Shown here: positions 1 through 5,400 of the stretch, piece by piece
How positions within the stretch are numbered: position 1 is the first letter of the stretch
Layout of the letters: every line of letters starts with the position of its first letter
NCBI GenBank assembly: GCA_964436935.1
Contig: CAYTES010000076.1
Location: 1 to 6,083, forward strand
DNA length: 6,083 nucleotides
Reading direction: 5' to 3'
Origin: CAYTES01 sp964436935
Lineage (GTDB): Bacteria; Patescibacteriota; Gracilibacteria; UBA1369; UBA12473
Program-made: the position numbers and the translations under genes
The notes under the pieces: model-generated
The model's input: only the letters and a program-made list of their open reading frames with translations
Told to the model about the DNA's origin: nothing
Database searches by the model: none

Positions 1-976
1 CTCTAACCAGTTGCGCGATGAGCTCGTCCGCCACTTTTCCGGTGCCAAACGTTTCCACGTGAACCGAAACCGGTTCGGCGACTCCAATCGCATAGGCAAT
101 TTGAAGTTCACATTTGTCCGCGAGTCCCGCCGCTACAATGTTTTTGGCCACATAGCGCGCTGCGTACGCCGCGGAACGATCCACCTTCGACGGATCTTTT
201 CCCGAGAAAGCCCCTCCACCATGTCGTCCCATGCCCCCATAGGTGTCGACGATGATTTTGCGTCCGGTCAGTCCACAGTCCCCGGGAGGCCCACCGATGA
301 TGAACTGCCCCGTGGGGTTGATGTGGAAGATGGTATCGTCATCGAGGTACTGTTCGCACACCGGTTTGATCACATGTTCGATGATATCCTGACGAATTTG
401 CTCATAGGCCACTTCCGGTCCATGTTGCGTCGAAATCACTACCGTATGCACCCTCTTAGGTTTTCCGTTTTCGTATTCCACCGTGACCTGACTTTTTCCA
501 TCCGGCCGCAAATAGGTCAGTCCGTTTTCTTTGCGCACTTGCGCGAGCCGTCGCGTGAGTTTGTGGGCGAGGAGAATGGGTAATGGCATCAATTCCGGCG
601 TTTCATTGATCGCAAAGCCAAACATCATGCCTTGATCGCCCGCACCTTCACGGTCCACGCCCAAGGCAATGTCCGGGCTCTGTTCATCGATCGCGGTGAG
701 GACGGAACACGCTTTGTAGTCAAATCCATAGATTCCATCGGTGTACCCGATGTCGTGAATCGTTTGTCGGGCCAGCTTGGGAATGTCCACATACCCTTTG
801 GTGGTGATTTCTCCGGCCACCAATACCAACCCGGTGGTCACCAACACTTCACACGCCACGCGGGCCATGGGATCTTGTTCAAAGATGGCGTCCAAGACTG
901 CATCGGAAATTTGATCGGCCATTTTGTCGGGATGGCCTTCGGTGACGGATTCGGACGTGAAAAGATAAGAGCTCAT
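1..976 (-). CDS. metK: S-adenosylmethionine synthetase (methionine adenosyltransferase), C-terminus off the window
   Basis: Cytoplasmic enzyme that makes S-adenosylmethionine from ATP and methionine, releasing phosphate and diphosphate. The window holds 325 codons, and family members are about 380-400 residues, so roughly the last 55-70 residues lie beyond position 1. The N-terminus reads MSSYLFTSESVTEGHPDK; GHPDK (residues 14-18) is the ATP/metal site, with the conserved His15 and Asp17. The methionine-site region around D97-E98-Q99-S100 is intact. The signature GAGDQG lies at 111-116 and the glycine-rich loop GGGAFSGKDPSKVDRSAAY at 253-271. No frameshift or missing key residue was seen. The start is the ATG at 976-974, fixed by family alignment; no Shine-Dalgarno sequence precedes it (CTCTTATTGTC sits directly upstream). 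Expression is predicted to be repressed by its own product through the SAM-I riboswitch 5' of the gene. Identity is essentially certain. Confidence 0.98.
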   Translation of the reverse strand, partial: MSSYLFTSESVTEGHPDKMADQISDAVLDAIFEQDPMARVACEVLVTTGLVLVAGEITTKGYVDIPKLARQTIHDIGYTDGIYGFDYKACSVLTAIDEQSPDIALGVDREGAGDQGMMFGFAINETPELMPLPILLAHKLTRRLAQVRKENGLTYLRPDGKSQVTVEYENGKPKRVHTVVISTQHGPEVAYEQIRQDIIEHVIKPVCEQYLDDDTIFHINPTGQFIIGGPPGDCGLTGRKIIVDTYGGMGRHGGGAFSGKDPSKVDRSAAYAARYVAKNIVAAGLADKCELQIAYAIGVAEPVSVHVETFGTGKVADELIAQLVR

Positions 977-1030
977 GACAATAAGAGGATAGAGAATAGA
1001 GAAGGTCAGGCGAGCGCCTGGAAGAGTGCA

Positions 1031-1057
1031 CTAAAAAACTTCTTTCGCGAGAAAGAA
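1031..1057 (-). terminator. Rho-independent terminator: expression platform of the metK riboswitch
   Basis: On the minus strand, TTCTTTC (1057-1051), loop TCGC, and GAAAGAA (1046-1040) form a perfect 7-bp stem, followed by G and six T (1038-1033). It lies just 3' of the aptamer and about 55 nt before the metK ATG. The stem has only two GC pairs and is therefore weak. Its 5' arm can pair instead with the aptamer's P1 3' region (TCTTTCTC with GGGAAAGA), giving the mutually exclusive antiterminator expected of a transcriptional OFF switch. Confidence 0.85.
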
Positions 1058-1067
1058 TGGGTGTTTA

Positions 1068-1198
1068 ATTATCTTTCCCACGAGCCTAAAAGGCCGGGGC
1101 GGATGGAGCACCGTGTCGTTGGGTCTTTATAAAAGAGACTAAACGACGGGTTGCCGTGGAGTCTTCGGGCCGTGTCCCTCGTCCACTCTGGATAGAGT
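1068..1198 (-). promoter_or_regulatory. SAM-I (S-box) riboswitch aptamer upstream of metK
   Basis: Read on the minus strand, this leader carries the SAM-I aptamer core in the right order. P1 5' strand and junction: TATCCAGAG (1194-1186). P2 stem: GTGGA (1186-1182) pairing with TCCAC (1160-1156). Kink-turn and P2 loop: GAGGGACACGGCCC (1180-1167) followed by GAAGA. Core: CGGCAACC (1156-1149). P3: GTCGTT (1147-1142) with AACGAC (1120-1115), extended by GTCT/AGAC. J3/4: GGTGCTCCATCC (1112-1101). P4: a hairpin around GCC-TTTTA-GGC (1094-1084). P1 3' strand: GAAAGATA (1077-1070). GAGGGAC, GGCCC, GGCAACC, GGTGCT and GAAAGAT are the family hallmarks, and metK is a classic target. Known biology: SAM binding stabilises P1 and turns the gene off. 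P1 is short here, with only TATC/GATA clearly pairing. Confidence 0.95.
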
Positions 1199-1223
1199 AC
1201 TGAATTATAAAAAGACTGAAACG

Positions 1224-1252
1224 ACTATAAGAGAAGGGAAGGTATTGGTCAA
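1224..1252 (-). promoter_or_regulatory. Sigma70-type promoter for the riboswitch-metK transcript
   Basis: On the minus strand, TTGACC (1252-1247) and TATAGT (1229-1224) are separated by exactly 17 nt, a near-consensus housekeeping promoter. Transcription would start near 1217, about 20 nt before the aptamer. A perfect TATAAT also occurs at 1209-1204 with only a poor -35 match; it would start transcription close to the first aptamer base and is a possible second or alternative promoter. Confidence 0.6.
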
Positions 1253-1296
1253 TGAAATTTAAAAGTTCTTGTCGTGAATTCAAGAGGGTAATGCTA

Positions 1297-1325
1297 TTGA
1301 CGAATAAATATTATTATGCAATAAT
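1297..1325 (+). promoter_or_regulatory. Probable promoter of the 69-codon gene
   Basis: TTGACG (1297-1302), a 17-nt spacer and AATAAT (1320-1325) form a good sigma70-like match in an AT-rich stretch. The predicted start near 1332 leaves a leader of about 27 nt before the ATG at 1359. It lies back to back with the metK promoter. Confidence 0.5.
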
Positions 1326-1358
1326 AAAATACTAGTTTTAATCATTAATTACTAATTT

Positions 1359-1568
1359 ATGGCAGAATCAGAAACCCCAGAATCTTCAAGAATTGAAAAG
1401 AGCGTTATTTCTTTCACTCCTGAGGGCGTAAAAGAAATTAACCTTAGGTTAGTTGCCAATGGTAAGCTTACTTATAAACAAGGGGAAGAAGTAGTCTCTT
1501 TGTTAAATGAGGAAGGTGTCGAGCGAGCCCTGCAAAAAATGCAAAGCTTCTTAATCGCGCTAGGCTAA
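1359..1568 (+). CDS. Small hypothetical protein (69 aa), function unknown
   Basis: I do not recognise this protein. It is short and soluble, with no signal peptide, membrane segment or cysteines. The first 13 residues are polar and look disordered (MAESETPESSRIE). The rest reads as a beta-like stretch (KSVISFT), a probable helix (PEGVKEINLRLVANG), then YKQGEEVVSLLNEEGVERAL and KMQSFLIAL, which look like two amphipathic helices ending the protein. The regular spacing of hydrophobic residues, the charged surface and a well-placed promoter and ATG support a real gene. Codon use is more AT-rich (TTA, AAA, ATT) than in the neighbouring genes. No Shine-Dalgarno sequence is present. It converges on the decarboxylase gene, with 5 nt between the stop codons. 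A small helical adaptor or regulator is possible, but nothing shows it. Confidence 0.7.
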   Translation: MAESETPESSRIEKSVISFTPEGVKEINLRLVANGKLTYKQGEEVVSLLNEEGVERALQKMQSFLIALG

Positions 1569-1573
1569 TAGTG

Positions 1574-2506
1574 TCACCGCTTAAACCACTCAATCGTCTC
1601 CCGTAGCCCCTCTTCCAATCCCACTTTTGGCATAAAGTTGAGCTTTTCGCGTGCCAACGTGATGTCCGGCCGTCGTACCTTCGGATCATCTTCCGGGAGA
1701 TTTTTGTACACCACGGGACTCGACGAGCCCACCAGTTCCACAATTTTTTCCGCCAAGCGTCGGATGGAATACTCTTCCGGATTGCCCAAATTCACCGGTC
1801 CGGAAAAATCTTTCGCCTCGAGCATCGCCATGAACCCATCAATCATATCTTGAACGTAGCAAAACGAACGCGTTTGATAGCCGTCGCCGTACACCGTGAT
1901 TGGAGCGCCTTCCAACGCTTGAGTGATGAAGTTGGGGATCACTCGGCCGTCATTTTTTCGCATGCGAGGTCCATACGTGTTAAAAATACGGACAATTTTA
2001 GTGTCGAGGCCGTATTTTTTTCCGGTATTCACGATCAAGCTTTCCGCGAACCGTTTGCCTTCATCGTAGCAGGAGCGAGGGCCTTGGCAGTTCACATTCC
2101 CCCAATACTGCTCGGTTTGAGGGTGTTCAAGCGGGTCGCCATACACTTCCGAGGTGGAGGCATGAAAAAATTCCGCTTCTTTTTGGAGCGCGAAGTCGAG
2201 CATATTTTTGGTGCCCGCGGCGGAAACCCATAGCGTTTCCAAGGGAAGCAGTTGATAGTCGATGGGCGAGGCGGGACACGCCAAATTGCAGACCCCATCA
2301 AACGGTTCGTCCAAATCAAAGGGCTGCGTGATGTCATGGTTGAAAAAGCGAAATGCGGCGCCGTAGCCTTCCAGGAGTTGCACGTTCCGTTGATCACCGG
2401 TCACTAAATTATCGACCGCAACGACCTGATGACCTTGTTGCAACAGTCGTTCACATAAGTGGCTTCCGATGAAACCCGCGCCGCCGGTGATGAGGTATTT
2501 GGACAT
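1574..2506 (-). CDS. UDP-glucuronate decarboxylase (UDP-xylose synthase type), extended SDR family
   Basis: Predicted to convert UDP-glucuronate to UDP-xylose with tightly bound NAD+, giving a pentose donor for glycan synthesis. The 310-residue protein starts MSKYLITGGAGFIGSHL; GGAGFIG (residues 8-14) is the Rossmann NAD-binding loop and VDNLVTG (31-37) follows the second strand. LACPASPIDYQ (75-85) is typical of this subfamily. TSEVYGDP lies at 118-125 and Y147-x3-K151 in SCYDEGK is the SDR catalytic pair. RIFNTYGPRM (173-182), DGRV and the C-terminal DPKVRRPD (274-281), which carries the active-site arginine of UXS enzymes, are all present. Length matches soluble bacterial UXS proteins. The ATG at 2506-2504 was preferred over an upstream GTG at 2530 because the Rossmann strand begins right after it. 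No Shine-Dalgarno sequence is visible. It is transcribed away from the other glycan genes. A related NDP-sugar dehydratase or epimerase is less likely given the PASPIDYQ and CYDEGKR motifs. Confidence 0.92.
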   Translation of the reverse strand: MSKYLITGGAGFIGSHLCERLLQQGHQVVAVDNLVTGDQRNVQLLEGYGAAFRFFNHDITQPFDLDEPFDGVCNLACPASPIDYQLLPLETLWVSAAGTKNMLDFALQKEAEFFHASTSEVYGDPLEHPQTEQYWGNVNCQGPRSCYDEGKRFAESLIVNTGKKYGLDTKIVRIFNTYGPRMRKNDGRVIPNFITQALEGAPITVYGDGYQTRSFCYVQDMIDGFMAMLEAKDFSGPVNLGNPEEYSIRRLAEKIVELVGSSSPVVYKNLPEDDPKVRRPDITLAREKLNFMPKVGLEEGLRETIEWFKR

Positions 2507-2518
2507 GATGGAGGAATG

Positions 2519-2569
2519 ATCAATCACCACTAATCAATCACCAAACAAGGTCAAAAGTCAAAGGTCAAA
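2519..2569. repeat. Two sets of short tandem repeats in the divergent intergenic region
   Basis: Two adjacent 14-bp units, ATCAATCACCACTA (2519-2532) and ATCAATCACCAAAC (2533-2546), share their first 11 bases. Next to them are three 7-bp units, GGTCAAA, AGTCAAA and GGTCAAA (2549-2569). On the minus strand the 7-mers read TTTGACC/TTTGACT, resembling -35 elements of the divergent decarboxylase gene. They could be protein-binding sites or simple slippage repeats. Confidence 0.6.
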
Positions 2570-2590
2570 AAGCAATTGTTGTTGATCAAA

Positions 2591-2619
2591 TTGCCCCTTT
2601 TGTTAAATTCCCTTAAAAT
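2591..2619 (+). promoter_or_regulatory. Possible promoter for the GT2 glycosyltransferase gene
   Basis: TTGCCC (2591-2596), a 17-nt spacer and TAAAAT (2614-2619) give a partial sigma70 match (4/6 and 5/6). It would start transcription near 2626, about 32 nt before the ATG at 2658. The surrounding AT-rich sequence makes chance matches likely. Confidence 0.35.
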
Positions 2620-2657
2620 CAAACCATTAAACGCTAACGCTTCATGACGGTGTTTCC

Positions 2658-3785
2658 ATGACTCCAGTTCCACAATCCAAACCTCAGATTAAAAAAACCA
2701 CCTCCCCATCGGCTCCGCTGCTGTCCATTGTGCTCATCGGCTACAACAGTAAATTTTTTCTCAACCATTGTTTGAAAGGGGTCGAGCAGCAAACGCTCAA
2801 AAATATCGAGACGATTTTTATCGACAACGCGTCTGCGGACGATTCCGTGGAATTTGTGAAAAAAAACTTTAAGTTTGCGAAAGTGATTGCCAACCGAGAG
2901 AACACCGGCTACGTAGGGGCCGCCAATCAAGGCATTCGCATGACGACGTCTAAATACTTGATGGTGCTCAATCCGGATTTAATCATGCCACCGGACTATT
3001 TGAAAAAAATTGTGGCCAAGCTGGAGCAAGATCCAAAAATAGGAGCCATTACCGGCAAGGTATTGAAGTACGATTTTGAAAAAGATAAACCCACGCAATT
3101 TATTGATACCACGGGCTTGTACTGTTATCGCAACCGTCGTGTGATTGATCGAGGCCAAGGGATGAAAGATGAAGGCCAGTATGATGAGGAAGAGGAGGTG
3201 TTTGGGATTTCGGGAGCGGTGCCTGTGTATCGACGCGAGGCGTTGGAAGACACGAAGTTGCCGATGCTCACGAAGTACCGTTTGAATCAGGATGACTATG
3301 CGGTGCTAAAAAGCGCAGGCCAAGTCTACGAGTATTTGGACGAAGATTTTTTCATGTACAAGGAAGACATCGATATTTCCTGGCGACTGCGGCTCCGGGG
3401 GTGGAAGTGTTATTATTATCCTCAGGCAGTTTGTTATCACGGTCGCGGAACCGGAGTGCTGAAGCGATTCACGCACTGGGAGGTGTATAAAGGGCGTAAA
3501 AATCTCAATCGTTTTCAAAAATATTACGCCTACAAAAATCAACGGCTGATGCAAGTGAAGAACGAGCAGTGGGGAAACTTTTTGCGCGATTTGTTGTGGA
3601 TCAAAGGAAAAGAAATTTTGATTTTCGGTTACATTTTGTTTCGGGAACCCTACTTATTGAAAGGAATTTGGGTGTTTTTGAGGCAGTTGCCGAACGCGTT
3701 ACGAAAGCGACGAATCATCATGAAGCGGGCCGTGGTGAGTTCCGCGACAATGCACCATTGGTTGAGTGGAGAGGCGAAATTTTAG
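2658..3785 (+). CDS. GT2 family glycosyltransferase (rhamnosyltransferase/WbbL-like)
   Basis: Inverting glycosyltransferase with a GT-A fold, predicted to move a sugar from a nucleotide donor onto a growing lipid-linked glycan at the inner face of the membrane; donor and acceptor cannot be read from the sequence. In the 375 residues, SIVLIGYNS (23-31) is the first nucleotide-binding strand and IFIDNASADDS (53-63) carries the donor-binding Asp. NTGYVGAANQGI (82-93) is typical of the WbbL-like group. LNPDL (104-108) stands at the DxD metal site, and YKEDIDISWRLRLRGW (234-249) carries the acidic ED motif of the catalytic base. Residues 168-182 are strongly acidic (KDEGQYDEEEE), and 310-345 form a hydrophobic-basic tail likely to associate with the membrane. 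The start is the ATG giving 20 polar residues before the fold; no Shine-Dalgarno sequence is seen. It is followed 158 nt later by the phosphotransferase gene on the same strand. Confidence 0.9.
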   Translation: MTPVPQSKPQIKKTTSPSAPLLSIVLIGYNSKFFLNHCLKGVEQQTLKNIETIFIDNASADDSVEFVKKNFKFAKVIANRENTGYVGAANQGIRMTTSKYLMVLNPDLIMPPDYLKKIVAKLEQDPKIGAITGKVLKYDFEKDKPTQFIDTTGLYCYRNRRVIDRGQGMKDEGQYDEEEEVFGISGAVPVYRREALEDTKLPMLTKYRLNQDDYAVLKSAGQVYEYLDEDFFMYKEDIDISWRLRLRGWKCYYYPQAVCYHGRGTGVLKRFTHWEVYKGRKNLNRFQKYYAYKNQRLMQVKNEQWGNFLRDLLWIKGKEILIFGYILFREPYLLKGIWVFLRQLPNALRKRRIIMKRAVVSSATMHHWLSGEAKF

Positions 3786-3835
3786 AAATAAATTTGTTAA
3801 CCTCATTTGCCGCTGTGTGCCCGCGGGGCCGCTTG

Positions 3836-3905
3836 GGGAAAAAATCGCATGTTTGCCGACGAAGCATTTTGTTCTGCGTAGGAGGCGAATGGGCGATTTT
3901 TTCTT
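3836..3905. repeat. Large imperfect inverted repeat between the GT2 and phosphotransferase genes (possible terminator or structured leader)
   Basis: AAAAAATCGC (3839-3848) and GCGATTTTTT (3893-3902) are exact reverse complements, extended by G3838/C3903. Within the loop, TTTGCC (3852-3857) can pair with GGCGAA (3884-3889) with one G-U pair, and a small apical stem is possible (ACG 3859-3861 with CGT 3877-3879). The outer A6/T6 arms would give a U-tract on both strands, as in bidirectional terminators, but the loop is long for an intrinsic terminator. It might attenuate or process the transcript between the two genes. Confidence 0.5.
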
Positions 3906-3943
3906 TGGAGTCATGGTTGTACTTTAGCCGCTCCTGCTCGATA

Positions 3944-5326
3944 ATGGTTCCAATGAAATCTTTCATCAAAATTCTCGATCAAGGGGCGCTCGCCATTTTT
4001 CTTCTGCTGGCGGTCGATACCTTGGGGGTGATCGCCGCTTTTTTGCTTGGCTATTTTGTACGAAATGATTTGATCGGGCCCGCGATTCAACCGTTTGAAG
4101 TGTATCAAAAGGCTATTCCTGTTGTGTTGGGTATTTTGGTGGTGACTTTTTATACCTTTGGACTGTACGAGCGTCGGCATCGGGTCACTCAAATCAGTGA
4201 GCTGTACAATTTGATTCGCGCCATCACATTGGTGTGGGTGCTCGTCATGGCCGCTTCATTTTTGTCCAAATACGATTATTCCCGTCTCTTGGTCGTGTTG
4301 TTTTTTGGATTTTCGCTCCTGACCATCAATCTTGGACGGTATGTGTTGAGAGTGGTGTATCGGTTTTTGTATAAGAAGGGAATCGGCATCACTCGGGTGT
4401 TGATCATCGGGGCCGGGCGACCTGGTCGCCAGTTGGCGGAAAAATTGAAATCGTATGAAACCTTTGGGTACAGCATTGTGGGTTTCATTGATGATCACAC
4501 CAAACATCACGCGGAAAAAATCATGGGACGCACCGACCAACTGTTGGAGCTGCTTCAAACGCATAACATCCAGGAAATTTTTGTGGCGGATCCGAGCATT
4601 TCTCACGAGCGGATCATGGAGTTGATTCACCAGTGTGAGCAAACGCCGGTGAAATTCAAAGTCGTGTCCGATTTGTTTGAGATCGTGACCGGGGATATTG
4701 ATTTGAATGAACTGGAAGGGTTGCCGAGTTTGGACTTACGCAAAAGTCGAGCTAATGCTTTGTTTCGTTTTTTCAAAAGGGGATTGGATGTGCTGTTGTC
4801 TTTGATAGGGCTGCTGGTTTTTTTCCCATTCGGTGTTTTAGTCGCGCTGGCGATTCGGCTCGATTCCCCGGGAGGGATTTTTTTTGTTCATGAACGAGTG
4901 GGCAAAGACGGAAAAATTTTTCGCATGGTCAAATTTCGCACCATGAAAGCAACCGCGGGAGCGAATGAACATGCGCCCCAAAATGAAAAAGATAATCGCA
5001 TCACGCGAGTGGGGCGGTGGTTGCGTAAGACTAGTTTGGATGAAGTGCCCCAATTTTGGAATGTGCTGACAGGGGAAATGTCGATGGTGGGGCCGCGTCC
5101 GGAAATGCCGTTTATTGTCGCGCAGTATACGGATTGGCAAAAGCGTCGTTTGGAGGTGAAGCCCGGAATCACGGGGTTGTGGCAAATTTTAGGCCGAAAA
5201 GACCTTCCCCTTCACGAGAATATCGAGTACGATTTTTACTATATTAAAAATCAATCGCTTTTGTTGGATTTCGTGATCTTGCTCAAAACGATTGCCGTGG
5301 TGCTCAGAGGGAAAGGCGCGTATTGA
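3944..5326 (+). CDS. Undecaprenyl-phosphate glycosylphosphotransferase (polyprenyl glycosylphosphotransferase, WcaJ/WbaP-like)
   Basis: Integral membrane enzyme that starts glycan assembly by transferring a sugar-1-phosphate from a UDP-sugar to undecaprenyl phosphate. The 460 residues show the full family layout. About four hydrophobic helices lie at roughly 13-38, 57-75, 92-108 and 113-130. A Rossmann-like domain follows, beginning RVLIIGAGRPGRQ (151-163). A hydrophobic segment with a central proline (283-305, Pro295) matches the re-entrant helix of this superfamily. The C-terminal bacterial sugar transferase domain has ERVGKDGKIFRMVKFRTM (317-334), TSLDEVPQFWNVL (363-375) with the Asp-Glu catalytic pair D366-E367, GEMSMVGPRPE (377-387) and VKPGITGLWQ (405-414). 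The reading frame is open back to 3569, but the start was placed at the ATG at 3944 because upstream sequence overlaps the GT2 gene and looks non-coding; the ATG at 3953 is an alternative. No Shine-Dalgarno sequence is evident. The actual sugar (Glc, Gal or other) is unknown. Confidence 0.95.
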   Translation: MVPMKSFIKILDQGALAIFLLLAVDTLGVIAAFLLGYFVRNDLIGPAIQPFEVYQKAIPVVLGILVVTFYTFGLYERRHRVTQISELYNLIRAITLVWVLVMAASFLSKYDYSRLLVVLFFGFSLLTINLGRYVLRVVYRFLYKKGIGITRVLIIGAGRPGRQLAEKLKSYETFGYSIVGFIDDHTKHHAEKIMGRTDQLLELLQTHNIQEIFVADPSISHERIMELIHQCEQTPVKFKVVSDLFEIVTGDIDLNELEGLPSLDLRKSRANALFRFFKRGLDVLLSLIGLLVFFPFGVLVALAIRLDSPGGIFFVHERVGKDGKIFRMVKFRTMKATAGANEHAPQNEKDNRITRVGRWLRKTSLDEVPQFWNVLTGEMSMVGPRPEMPFIVAQYTDWQKRRLEVKPGITGLWQILGRKDLPLHENIEYDFYYIKNQSLLLDFVILLKTIAVVLRGKGAY

Positions 5327-5329
5327 TTA

Positions 5330-5384
5330 GGGCGCGTAAGCAAATCTTAAACCGAATTTATAATACTTATTTGCTTACGCGCCC
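5330..5384. repeat. Perfect 16-bp inverted repeat between the phosphotransferase and polymerase genes
   Basis: GGGCGCGTAAGCAAAT (5330-5345) and ATTTGCTTACGCGCCC (5369-5384) are exact reverse complements around a 23-nt AT-rich loop. It begins 4 nt after the phosphotransferase stop codon and ends 16 nt before the next ATG. There is no T-run after the stem, so it is not a canonical intrinsic terminator. The loop contains TATAAT (5359-5364) with only a weak -35 candidate (TAAGCA, 5337-5342). It could be an operator, an RNA stability or processing hairpin, or a small repeat element. Confidence 0.85.
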
Positions 5385-5400
5385 GTAGAACCCTATTGTT

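Noticed and set aside
11..1132. Long plus-strand reading frames (11-583 and 632-1132) opposite metK
   Set aside because: They are antisense shadows of the clearly conserved metK frame, and their translations resemble no protein family.
1086..1283. 65-codon minus-strand reading frame upstream of metK
   Set aside because: It spans the promoter and the SAM-I aptamer, whose conserved motifs explain the sequence as RNA structure; the peptide looks random.
1850..2233. 127-codon plus-strand frame opposite the decarboxylase
   Set aside because: It lies wholly inside a well-conserved gene on the other strand and has no recognisable domain.
3819..3829. Short GC-rich hairpin GCCC-GCG-GGGC after the GT2 gene as a terminator
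   Set aside because: Only four pairs and no T-run directly after it; too weak to call.
3569..3943. N-terminal extension of the phosphotransferase reading frame by 125 codons
   Set aside because: It overlaps the end of the GT2 gene and the intergenic inverted repeat, and would put an arginine-rich, family-unlike segment before the first membrane helix. Starting at 3944 gives the usual length.
1574..5326. Alternative genetic code with TGA as glycine or tryptophan
   Set aside because: TGA ends the decarboxylase and phosphotransferase exactly where their families end, and no in-frame TGA occurs inside any gene.
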